The notes under the pieces: model-generated
Databases searched by the model: none
What the model was told of the DNA's origin: nothing
Seen by the model: the letters and a program-made list of their open reading frames with translations, nothing else
Assembly: GCA_964409165.1 (NCBI GenBank)
Contig: CAYPCH010000005.1
Location: forward strand, 1-56,820
Source of the DNA: CAYPCH01 sp964409165
GTDB lineage: Bacteria; Bacillota; Clostridia; Acetivibrionales; Acetivibrionaceae
DNA length: 56,820 nucleotides
Direction: 5' to 3'
Shown: positions 49,801 to 56,820 of the stretch, piece after piece
Layout: each line of letters opens with the position of its first letter
Numbering within the stretch: the stretch's first letter is position 1
Position numbers and translations under genes: made by a program

Positions 49801-51091
49801 TGATTACACAAAAGGACGTTTAAGAAGTGTTATAACAGGAATGGGCATAGTCTCTTCAATTGGTAATAACCTTAAAGAGTTCTCTGATTCTCTTAAAAAA
49901 GGGAAAAGTGGTGTATCTTATGAGAAGCCTAGAGAAGGACTACCTGAGGCTTTGGGAGTTGCAGCCCGTATCAGCAGTTTTTCTTTTGAATCCTCGTTAA
50001 GAATGCTGGATGAAGTACATCTGGAGATTGCAAGCAGGGCAAGAAACTTTACCAGAAGGTCTTCAAAGTCATTGCAGTGTTCGGTGCTTTCTCTAGTAGA
50101 GGCATGGGGGAATTCAGGATTTCATGATTCAAAGGTGAGTGCTGAGAGAACTGGGATTATAGTATGTGGAAGCAATATTTCACAGAACTTTAATTATAAT
50201 GTTTTCAGGAAATTTGAAAAATCTCCTGAGTATGTTTCTCCAAGCTATTCACTCCAGTTTATGGATACCGATCATGTAGGAACTATGAGCGAAATATTTG
50301 GAATATCAGGAGAAAGCTTTACTGTAGGAGGGGCTTCAGCAAGTGGAAATCTTGGAATAATAAAGGCAATGCAGATGATAGAATTGGACTTGCTTGATGC
50401 ATGTTTGGTAGTTGGGCCTCTTACAGAGATTTCCGATGTTGAAAGGATGGGATTCTACAATCTGGGTGCAATTGGTGGCAAAAGTTTTAATGGGTTGCCG
50501 GAAAAAGTGTGCAGACCTTTTGATAAAAAGCATGATGGGTTTATTTATGGTGAAGGTAGTGCATGTATTGTAGTAGAATCGTTAAAATCTGCAAGGAGTA
50601 GAGGACAAAAGATTCTGGCGGAACTGGTCGGTGGTGCTGTTGTTCTTGATGCAAACAGGTTATCTAATCCAAACGAAGACGGAGAAGTGAAGGCAATGAT
50701 TAAGGCTCTTGAGAGAGCAGGGGTGGATACAACTCAAGTAGATTATATTAACGCTCACGGTACATCAACACCTATGGGTGACATAACAGAAGCGAAAGCA
50801 ATCAGCAGAGTATTGGGAAATGAAGTGGAAAGAGTGCTGGTTAATTCCACAAAATCTTTGACGGGACATTGTCTTTTTTCAGCCGGGGTTATTGAAGCTG
50901 TAGCAACGGTGGTTCAAGCTAATGAAAATTTTGTTCATCCAAATTTGAATCTTGAGGAACCGATTGACATACAACTGAATTATTGTCCAGATATTTGTCA
51001 GAGTGCTGAGATTGATATAGCAATAAGCAATTCTTATGGATTTGGGGGAATTAACACAAGTATTATTATAAAAAGAGGGGTTGAATTATGA
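49775..51091 (+). CDS. Decarboxylative ketosynthase with Cys-to-Ser active site (PksF type)
   Basis: 438 residues. The start at 49775, inside the end of the ACP gene, has GGTGG upstream. The thiolase fold is clear: ITGMGIVSSIGN, and both catalytic His (NAHGTSTPMGD, TKSLTGHCLFSAG). The nucleophile position reads GGASASGN with Ser188 instead of the Cys of TACSSS. The same change marks the decarboxylating KS of beta-branching cassettes, which turns malonyl-ACP into acetyl-ACP and cannot condense. Its place between ACP and HMG-CoA synthase genes is exactly as in pksF. Confidence 0.88.
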   Translation: MRRKWNWDDDYTKGRLRSVITGMGIVSSIGNNLKEFSDSLKKGKSGVSYEKPREGLPEALGVAARISSFSFESSLRMLDEVHLEIASRARNFTRRSSKSLQCSVLSLVEAWGNSGFHDSKVSAERTGIIVCGSNISQNFNYNVFRKFEKSPEYVSPSYSLQFMDTDHVGTMSEIFGISGESFTVGGASASGNLGIIKAMQMIELDLLDACLVVGPLTEISDVERMGFYNLGAIGGKSFNGLPEKVCRPFDKKHDGFIYGEGSACIVVESLKSARSRGQKILAELVGGAVVLDANRLSNPNEDGEVKAMIKALERAGVDTTQVDYINAHGTSTPMGDITEAKAISRVLGNEVERVLVNSTKSLTGHCLFSAGVIEAVATVVQANENFVHPNLNLEEPIDIQLNYCPDICQSAEIDIAISNSYGFGGINTSIIIKRGVEL

Positions 51092-52329
51092 GTGGACTTT
51101 CAGTAGGAATTGAAGCTGTGAACTTTTACGGTGGACCTGCATATATTGATGTAGAAACTATATTCCGTGAAAGGGGATTGGATTTAGACAGATTTGAGAA
51201 CCTTCTAATGGAAAAGAAATCAGTAGGTTTACCATGTGAGGATCCGGTTACAAATGCAGTGAATGCAGCTAAGCCGATTGTGGACAGTCTAAGTGATGCA
51301 GACAGGCAAAGGATTGAAATGATTATAACTTCAAGTGAATCCGGGCTTGATTTTGGTAAATCTTTAAGTACATACATTCATGATTATCTAGGATTGAGCA
51401 GGAATGTAAGACTTTTTGAGGTTAAACAGGCTTGTTATGGTTGTACCGCTGCATTCCAGATGGCTAGCTGTTTTGTTGCTTCGCAGGCTTCACCCGGTGC
51501 CAAGGTGTTGGTTATTGGCACAGATGTTGCTAGAGCGGCAGCAAAAAAAACTTATGCAGAGCCGTCACAAGCTGTTGGTGCAGTAGCATTGCTTGTTAGT
51601 GATAAACCTGAAATTCTTGAACTGGACTTTGGGGCAAATGGATATTATGGATTTGAGGTAATGGATACATGTCGTCCGCTTCCGGAAATAGAAACCGGAG
51701 ATGCAGATTTGTCTCTGCTATCATATTTGGATTGTCTTGAAAATAGCTATACAGCTTATGCTGATAAGGTGGAAGGAGCAGATTTTGCAGATACATTTGA
51801 TTACCTTGTTTTTCATACTCCCTTTGCCGGAATGGTTAAAGGAGCCCATAGAAAAATAATGCGTGAATTGCTACGCTGGAGTCCGGCGCAAATTGATGAG
51901 GATTTTAGAAGAAGGGTTGTACCTTCGTTATCATACTGTACTCAGGTAGGAAATGTTTATTCGGCAACTATTTATCTGGCGCTTTGTGGACTCATAGATA
52001 CAGCTCAAATAGACGGAGTAAGGCGTATAGGTATGTTTTCATACGGTTCTGGTTGTTCATCTGAATTCTACAGCGGAATTGTTACGCCCGATTCAAAAAG
52101 TGTTATACGTAAAATGAGAATAGGTGATAATCTGAGTAGGCGTTATAAACTGTCGATGGATGAATACGACAGAATACTGGATTTGAATATGGAATGGATA
52201 TTTGGAATAAGAGATAAAAAAGTAGACTTTGCAGGTATTTCAGATATTTACGATTATTTTTTCAAAGGAAGGCAACTTCTTGTTTTAAAGCAGGTTAATG
52301 GTTTTCACAGAGAGTATATGTGGAGTTGA
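51088..52329 (+). CDS. HMG-CoA-synthase-like beta-branching enzyme (PksG type)
   Basis: 413 residues, overlapping the KS gene by four bases (ATGA). The catalytic Cys is in KQACYGCTAAF (Cys116). The catalytic His region is FHTPFAGMVKGAHRK and a Glu lies in the LSYLD/EN region. It condenses acetyl-ACP with a beta-ketoacyl-ACP to form a HMG-type intermediate, the first step in adding a methyl or related branch at a beta position of a polyketide. It is not a mevalonate-pathway enzyme in this setting. Confidence 0.9.
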   Translation: MSGLSVGIEAVNFYGGPAYIDVETIFRERGLDLDRFENLLMEKKSVGLPCEDPVTNAVNAAKPIVDSLSDADRQRIEMIITSSESGLDFGKSLSTYIHDYLGLSRNVRLFEVKQACYGCTAAFQMASCFVASQASPGAKVLVIGTDVARAAAKKTYAEPSQAVGAVALLVSDKPEILELDFGANGYYGFEVMDTCRPLPEIETGDADLSLLSYLDCLENSYTAYADKVEGADFADTFDYLVFHTPFAGMVKGAHRKIMRELLRWSPAQIDEDFRRRVVPSLSYCTQVGNVYSATIYLALCGLIDTAQIDGVRRIGMFSYGSGCSSEFYSGIVTPDSKSVIRKMRIGDNLSRRYKLSMDEYDRILDLNMEWIFGIRDKKVDFAGISDIYDYFFKGRQLLVLKQVNGFHREYMWS

Positions 52330-52364
52330 TCTCTAAAAAAATTGGTTTTTTAAGGAGTTAGCTT

Positions 52365-53141
52365 ATGAATTACAATACTTTACAAGTAAAGGAAAGCGAA
52401 GCGTGCATAACAATCACAATGAATAGACCATTACGAAAAAATAGCTTGAATGAGGAAATGGTCAGTGAACTCAGCAGTGTGCTTCAAATAGTTCAAACAT
52501 CTCCTGATTACAGAGTTGTAGTTCTTGAGGGACACAATGGTATATTTTGTACTGGATTGGATTTTGAAGAGATTGCTGTGAAAGACACCATAGATAATGC
52601 TGATGAAATGAAACTTACCAGGATGTACATGGATATACTAAGGTGTTTTTCCCTTATGCCACGAGTTGTTATTGCAAAGGTTGACGGTCAGGTAATGGCA
52701 GGAGGAGTTGGACTGGCAGCAGCGAGTGATCTGGTAGTAGCAACTTCTAGGTCGCAGTTCAGTCTTTCTGAGATATTATGGGGTATGCTTCCCTCTATGG
52801 TGGTGCCTTACCTTATAAGGAGGGTCGGATTCCAGAAAGCATATAGTATGACATTAACAACGCTTCCGGTTTCTGCTGAGGAAGGATTAAGAATAAACCT
52901 TATTGATGAATTAAGTGATGAGCTGGATGAAAGCATAAGACGAATTTGCATGCGTTTGACAAGGCTTGATGATTGGGCGATTGGAAACATGAAGCAATAC
53001 TTCAGGAATGCATGGATTATTACTGAACAGATGGAGACGGCGGCTGTTAATGAGACCTCCAAATTAGTTGCACATCCAAAAGTAAGGAGAAACATTGAGA
53101 ATTTTGTAAAATATAAAATTTTTCCATGGAATAGCAAATAG
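52365..53141 (+). CDS. Enoyl-CoA hydratase-like dehydratase (ECH1/PksH type)
   Basis: 258 residues, with AAGGAG upstream. The crotonase fold has the oxyanion segments GIFCTGLDFEEIA and VMAGGVGLAAASDLVVA. The block QFSLSEILWGMLPSMVVPYL and TLTTLPVSAEEG resembles the dehydrating ECH1 (PksH/CurE) rather than the decarboxylating ECH2. It would dehydrate the HMG-type intermediate. No ECH2 (PksI) gene follows here, so decarboxylation must come from elsewhere or not occur. Confidence 0.8.
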   Translation: MNYNTLQVKESEACITITMNRPLRKNSLNEEMVSELSSVLQIVQTSPDYRVVVLEGHNGIFCTGLDFEEIAVKDTIDNADEMKLTRMYMDILRCFSLMPRVVIAKVDGQVMAGGVGLAAASDLVVATSRSQFSLSEILWGMLPSMVVPYLIRRVGFQKAYSMTLTTLPVSAEEGLRINLIDELSDELDESIRRICMRLTRLDDWAIGNMKQYFRNAWIITEQMETAAVNETSKLVAHPKVRRNIENFVKYKIFPWNSK

Positions 53142-53194
53142 CAAACTACTGCTCCATAACAGATTTGTTTCTAAAACGTAGCACAAACTGAAGA

Positions 53195-53246
53195 AGTGCA
53201 TTTTTAATGTTTTGATATACTGGAAATCAGCAATGTTAAAAGCACT
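53195..53246 (+). other. Hairpin in the ECH-ABC gap
   Basis: AGTGC and TTTTAA (53195-53207) pair with TTAAAA and GCACT (53236-53246), with a small bulge, in the only large gap (129 bases) of the operon. No T-tract follows. It might be a weak attenuator that LoaP could override. Confidence 0.3.
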
Positions 53247-53270
53247 AGAGAGATAGGGGTTGAATAATTG

Positions 53271-53957
53271 ATGGCGTCGATCAACATAATGAAGGTTACG
53301 AAAAATTATGAAATGGGAAAGACAGTTGTCAATGCTTTAAGAGGCATTGATCTTATAATCTCCGAAGGCGAATTTGTGACTGTAGCAGGGGCATCTGGAA
53401 GCGGGAAATCCACTCTTTTAAATCTTATAGGATGTCTTGATAAACCGACAAGCGGAGAAATATGGGTTGGAGATACGAAGGTTACTGAACTTGGTGAAAA
53501 GGAACTCAATAAGTTCAGATTATATACTGTTGGTTTTATATTTCAATCATTTAACCTGATTCCGGTACTGAATATATCTGAGAATGTTGAATTGCCGCTT
53601 CTTATTATGAAAGATATCAAAAAGGAAGAAAGAGCTGAAAGAGTCAATTACTTTTTAAAAGCTGTCGGGCTTTCTTCAGAAATGAAAAGGAAGCCATCGG
53701 AACTTTCCGGAGGACAAAGGCAGAGGGTTGCTGTGGCTAGAGCGCTAGTAACAAAACCAAGAGTGGTTTTGGCAGATGAACCTACTGCAAATCTTGACTC
53801 AAAAACAGGCATTGAGATAATAGAGCTAATGCACGAAATCAGCAGAAGAGAAGGTACTACATTTGTATTTTCTACCCATGACCCTAAGGTCATGCAAAGA
53901 GCAGATCGGATTTTTACGATGGAAGATGGTTTGATAAAGGGGGAAGAAAAACCATGA
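53271..53957 (+). CDS. MacB/LolD-type ABC transporter ATPase
   Basis: 228 residues from the ATG at 53271. Walker A is AGASGSGKST, the Q-loop FIFQSFNLIPVL, the signature ELSGGQRQRVAVARAL, Walker B VLADEPTANLDSKT, and the H-loop STHDP. It is the LolD/MacB group that works with FtsX-like permeases as a mechanotransmission exporter. The two permease genes follow immediately, the first overlapping by four bases. It probably exports the product of the upstream biosynthetic genes. Confidence 0.93.
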   Translation: MASINIMKVTKNYEMGKTVVNALRGIDLIISEGEFVTVAGASGSGKSTLLNLIGCLDKPTSGEIWVGDTKVTELGEKELNKFRLYTVGFIFQSFNLIPVLNISENVELPLLIMKDIKKEERAERVNYFLKAVGLSSEMKRKPSELSGGQRQRVAVARALVTKPRVVLADEPTANLDSKTGIEIIELMHEISRREGTTFVFSTHDPKVMQRADRIFTMEDGLIKGEEKP

Positions 53958-55210
53958 AACTTTTCTCCCTGTCTTTAAAGAATATATTTGTTAATTGGAG
54001 ACGTTCAATAAGCTATGGGTTATTTATATTTATAATAACGACGCTTTTGATTTTTTTTAATTCCTTTGTAATGACTGTAAAAAACAATATGATGGAATCT
54101 CTTGTAAGTACTTTGACAGGAGAAATACTAATACGTCCTGCGCAGGATACCGGTGATATATTTACTTTAAACAATAGTTGGGATGAAACTTATTATTTAA
54201 AATCTGGACAGACCCGGATAATTGAGGAAGCCATAAAAAATACAATCGAACCTGCAGAATATACACAAAGGGTAAGATTGAATGGATTTCTAACATTCAG
54301 AAAAGAAAATACACCTGCTATTGTTATAGGTATAAGTCCTGATTCTCAGACTTACAAAAAATATTTCAAGCTTATTAAGGGCAGGTATATAAGTCCTGTT
54401 CACTCAAATGAGATTGTTCTTTCGGAAGAACAGGCAAAAAGCCTCAATGTTGACATAGGGAGTATTGTTCAAATCAATACTGAACTCAAACAGGGGAGAT
54501 ATGCGGCAGAAAATCTGAAGGTGGTGGGTATAGGTAAACTTGATTTGCTACTTTCCATGTCAGTTGCATATATGGATCTTTGGAGTGCAAAAAAAATAGT
54601 GGAGAAATCTGGATATAATGAGGGTGAAATATCGGATATCCTGATTTATGTAAAAGATAAAAAGGATATCAGTAGTTCAGCTTCTATGCTGTCTGAAGCT
54701 ATAGAAAAATCAGGATTATCTCAAGACCGTGTCAGTGTGAGTACATATGAAAGCATGGGTGGTTTCATAATGGGAACAATAAAACTTTATGTACTGATAT
54801 TTTACGGATTTATAGGACTTCTGATGATAGTTGTAAGTATACTTATTGTTAATCTCGTGTTAATGATGGGTCTTGAACGGAGGCAGGAGATAGGAACGCT
54901 AAGGGCTATCGGGTTTAGCAAATACAGAATAGTTGCCATTTTTTTATATGAGATTGCCGCAATTACTGGAGTGGCATGTACTGCAGGTGTTGCATTGGGT
55001 GTTGCAATGGTAAGTATTCTTGAGAAAAATGGGTTTAAAGCAGAACCTCCTTTAAGCTTTATAATGGGCAGTGAGTTTTTTATGAGGCTTGATAAAGGAG
55101 GTATAATTATTGTTGTTATAATAATATTTACATTTTCAATAATGGCTTCCTTATACCCTTCATACAGTGCTGCATCATTAAACCCTGTTGATACACTTAA
55201 AGAAGTTTGA
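53954..55210 (+). CDS. FtsX-like ABC permease (first)
   Basis: 418 residues of MacB/FtsX topology: one N-terminal helix (about 16-38), a large extracytoplasmic MacB-PCD-like domain (about 40-270), then three C-terminal helices (about 275-405) with the coupling segment GLERRQEIGTLRAIGFSKY. Paired with the ATPase upstream and a second, diverged permease downstream, it would form a heterodimeric export complex. No substrate can be read from sequence. Confidence 0.9.
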   Translation: MKLFSLSLKNIFVNWRRSISYGLFIFIITTLLIFFNSFVMTVKNNMMESLVSTLTGEILIRPAQDTGDIFTLNNSWDETYYLKSGQTRIIEEAIKNTIEPAEYTQRVRLNGFLTFRKENTPAIVIGISPDSQTYKKYFKLIKGRYISPVHSNEIVLSEEQAKSLNVDIGSIVQINTELKQGRYAAENLKVVGIGKLDLLLSMSVAYMDLWSAKKIVEKSGYNEGEISDILIYVKDKKDISSSASMLSEAIEKSGLSQDRVSVSTYESMGGFIMGTIKLYVLIFYGFIGLLMIVVSILIVNLVLMMGLERRQEIGTLRAIGFSKYRIVAIFLYEIAAITGVACTAGVALGVAMVSILEKNGFKAEPPLSFIMGSEFFMRLDKGGIIIVVIIIFTFSIMASLYPSYSAASLNPVDTLKEV

Positions 55211-55232
55211 TATTTATTGATGGAGGAATCAG

Positions 55233-56594
55233 ATGAAAATAACTGCAAGAATTGCTTTTAGAAATATTGTTTCCGATAAAAAACGAGCCCTATTAATAGG
55301 TATTGCTATTTTTATATCTTCTTTTCTCTTATTTTTGACAAACTCGACAATGAATGGCGTTGAGTCACAGGTTTTACGAGGATATGTTAATCTGCAGTCG
55401 GGACAGGTTATAGTTATGTGGGAGGAACTTCAGAAGGTAAGCAACATGGATGCAGGAAAGTTCCTAGGGAATAATGCGAGCTTTGATATCACTAAGGATG
55501 AGCTTAATAAAAAGGCTTTTGAAAGGTTAGCTGATTTTCTTAATAGTAATAAAGATGAAATAAAGGCTTTTTACCCTACAATTCGCCGCAATGCTAAGCT
55601 TACAATAAAGAAGCAGAGCACAAAGAAAAAGGAAAGTTCTATAATTATCTACAGTTTGATTCCAGACAATAGGGATTTTATATTAAGCACAGGAACACTG
55701 AAAATGTCAGAAGGACAACTTCTTGACAGTCAGGAGGATTCAATTTGTATAAGCAGGGAAACGGCTGACCGTGATGAGATTAATATTGGAGATAGTGTGG
55801 CGATTCAAGCTACGACGCTAAACAAGAATGTAAGATCAATGAGCTTTGTTGTTAGAGGGATTTATGCCAATACAGCAGGTTATGATAATAGTTATGGGTT
55901 TATTAGCGAAAAAAGGGCAAGAGAGCTTTTTGGATTTGATTCAGCTTATTTTGATGTAGGAAGAATCTATTTAAAAAATTCTGGTAACATTCATAGTTTT
56001 GCCAATAGACTAGACAAATATCTTACTTCTGAAAGCAAAGTTTTAAGAGCTGAAACGTATACTCAGGCATCAGCTTTTTATACAAGTACATCGAGAAACA
56101 TAAAACTATTTTTTAGTATATTTACCTTTTTTCTACTATTTATGATTGGAGTTGGTCTGCGTTCTACATTACGTTTAAAGATATTTGAAAGAATGAAGGA
56201 GTTTGGAACTTTAAGAGCTATTGGGTATAGTAGGATTCAGTGTTTCGAAATTATATTTTTTGAAGTATTGTTTTTATCCATATTGGCGCTTACAGTTGCT
56301 TTCTTTGTCGCTTTTATACTAATAACGATTTTTGGAAGAGTAGGGGTTTACGTAGGATCGGGAGGAGTTACTTATGCACTAGGAGGAGAGAGTTTTTATC
56401 CTAGTCTCAATCTTGGCGATATTATCTTTGCATATGTAATCATATCGTTGTTCTCTTTGATTTCGACGTTTGGTCCAGGTCTTAAGCTTTGTTATCAGAC
56501 AATTACTGATATTATGATAAAAAAACAGAAAAAGATTTCTTTATTTAAAGTAGTGTCAAAAGATATTTTGCGTAATATAGGTTATAGGGGATAG
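55233..56594 (+). CDS. FtsX-like ABC permease (second)
   Basis: 453 residues, 22 bases after the first permease, with TGGAGGA upstream. It has the same layout: an N-terminal helix (about 18-38), an extracytoplasmic domain up to about 290, and C-terminal helices with the coupling helix LKIFERMKEFGTLRAIGYSR. It is clearly related to but diverged from its neighbour, as expected for a heterodimer. It carries a C-terminal basic tail (KKQKKISLFK). Confidence 0.9.
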   Translation: MKITARIAFRNIVSDKKRALLIGIAIFISSFLLFLTNSTMNGVESQVLRGYVNLQSGQVIVMWEELQKVSNMDAGKFLGNNASFDITKDELNKKAFERLADFLNSNKDEIKAFYPTIRRNAKLTIKKQSTKKKESSIIIYSLIPDNRDFILSTGTLKMSEGQLLDSQEDSICISRETADRDEINIGDSVAIQATTLNKNVRSMSFVVRGIYANTAGYDNSYGFISEKRARELFGFDSAYFDVGRIYLKNSGNIHSFANRLDKYLTSESKVLRAETYTQASAFYTSTSRNIKLFFSIFTFFLLFMIGVGLRSTLRLKIFERMKEFGTLRAIGYSRIQCFEIIFFEVLFLSILALTVAFFVAFILITIFGRVGVYVGSGGVTYALGGESFYPSLNLGDIIFAYVIISLFSLISTFGPGLKLCYQTITDIMIKKQKKISLFKVVSKDILRNIGYRG

Positions 56595-56649
56595 CTTAAA
56601 TATTATTTTGGGTTATTTTATGACTAAACTATGATAGGATGGTGTAATA

Positions 56650-56820
56650 ATGAAAAGATTTTTACTTGTAGGAGTTATGTGTACTGTTTTTATCCTGAAC
56701 GGATGTACAAATAGTGATACTACAGAGATACCTGCAGATGTTTCAACAGATATTGTTTTTAGTATGTCTGAGTCAAATGTAATTGAAGCAGTAGGAAAAG
56801 TGAAGGGAATGAATGTTAAG
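56650..56820 (+). CDS. Lipoprotein, 5' part only (possible export adaptor)
   Basis: The gene is cut by the window edge. The ATG at 56650 starts a lipoprotein signal (MKRFLLVGVMCTVFI, lipobox LNGC), then a Ser/Thr-rich stretch and EAVGKVKGMNVK. The last segment resembles the start of HlyD/MacA-type adaptor proteins that pair with MacB-like transporters, but only 57 codons are visible and this is tentative. It follows the second permease by 55 bases. Confidence 0.6.
   Translation, partial: MKRFLLVGVMCTVFILNGCTNSDTTEIPADVSTDIVFSMSESNVIEAVGKVKGMNVK

Noticed and set aside
51088..52329. Mevalonate-pathway HMG-CoA synthase
   Set aside because: It is flanked by a Ser-type ketosynthase, ACP and ECH genes, and no other mevalonate genes are present; a beta-branching role is better supported.

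Overview
The window looks like a chromosomal segment of a strictly anaerobic, endospore-forming, low-GC clostridium, probably of the cellulolytic Acetivibrio/Ruminiclostridium type. This is inferred from spoIIP, the spoIIP-lepA-hemW-hrcA-grpE-dnaK-dnaJ-prmA-rsmE gene order, pyruvate phosphate dikinase, RemA, a GH43 glycosidase, an Orange-protein-type Fe-S/MinD cluster and AT-rich DNA. It contains one 100-N assembly gap (34895-34994). No tRNA, rRNA or CRISPR array was seen.

Layout. 1-700: decayed IS3 and ISL3 transposase remnants. 769-5784: one plus-strand operon behind a palindromic promoter, encoding a frameshifted DUF5320 protein, a DUF134 regulator, two NifX/NifB-type cofactor-binding proteins, two ferredoxin-MinD ATPases, a metallo-beta-lactamase-fold protein and an Mrp ATPase. 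This resembles the Orange protein (ORP) clusters of anaerobes. 5989-8591: a BlaR1/BlaI-type pair with an operator array. 8954-12327: nitroreductase, GH43 glycosidase and PrsA-type lipoprotein. 12482-14801 (minus): an alpha/beta hydrolase and the CCA-adding enzyme. 14802-15804: noncoding, with repeats, LytTR-like direct repeats and two possible minus-strand small RNAs. 15805-33088: conserved housekeeping genes (sporulation, translation, heat shock with CIRCE, yicC-remA-gmk-rpoZ-coaBC, glycyl-tRNA synthetase).

33297-37525 is an agr-like quorum-sensing locus. It has an AgrC-type kinase on plus and, on minus, an operon of radical SAM/SPASM enzyme, AgrB and a 51-residue AgrD-like peptide that falls below the usual ORF length cutoff. 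A radical SAM enzyme heading an agrBD operon suggests an autoinducer with an extra modification. No AgrA-type regulator is in the window. The locus is bordered by repeats and by the assembly gap.

37957-40584 is ppdK. It is followed by a frameshifted vanW gene and an anchored beta-propeller surface protein.

43012 to the right edge is one long plus-strand biosynthetic operon. It starts with a LoaP/NusG-family antiterminator behind a structured leader, then a metallophosphoesterase, Sfp-type phosphopantetheinyl transferase, PksB-like hydrolase, acyltransferase, AT-enoylreductase (PksE type), ACP, Cys-to-Ser ketosynthase (PksF type), HMG-CoA-synthase-like enzyme (PksG type) and enoyl-CoA hydratase (PksH type). 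A MacB-type ABC exporter and the start of a lipoprotein gene follow. The order matches the tailoring end of bacillaene-type trans-AT polyketide operons. No PKS megasynthase is inside the window, so the product is unknown.

Dispersed palindromic repeats recur: a 125-bp long palindrome (two full, two partial copies), a hairpin-pair repeat at 1063 and around the gap, and a short hairpin family in intergenic regions.
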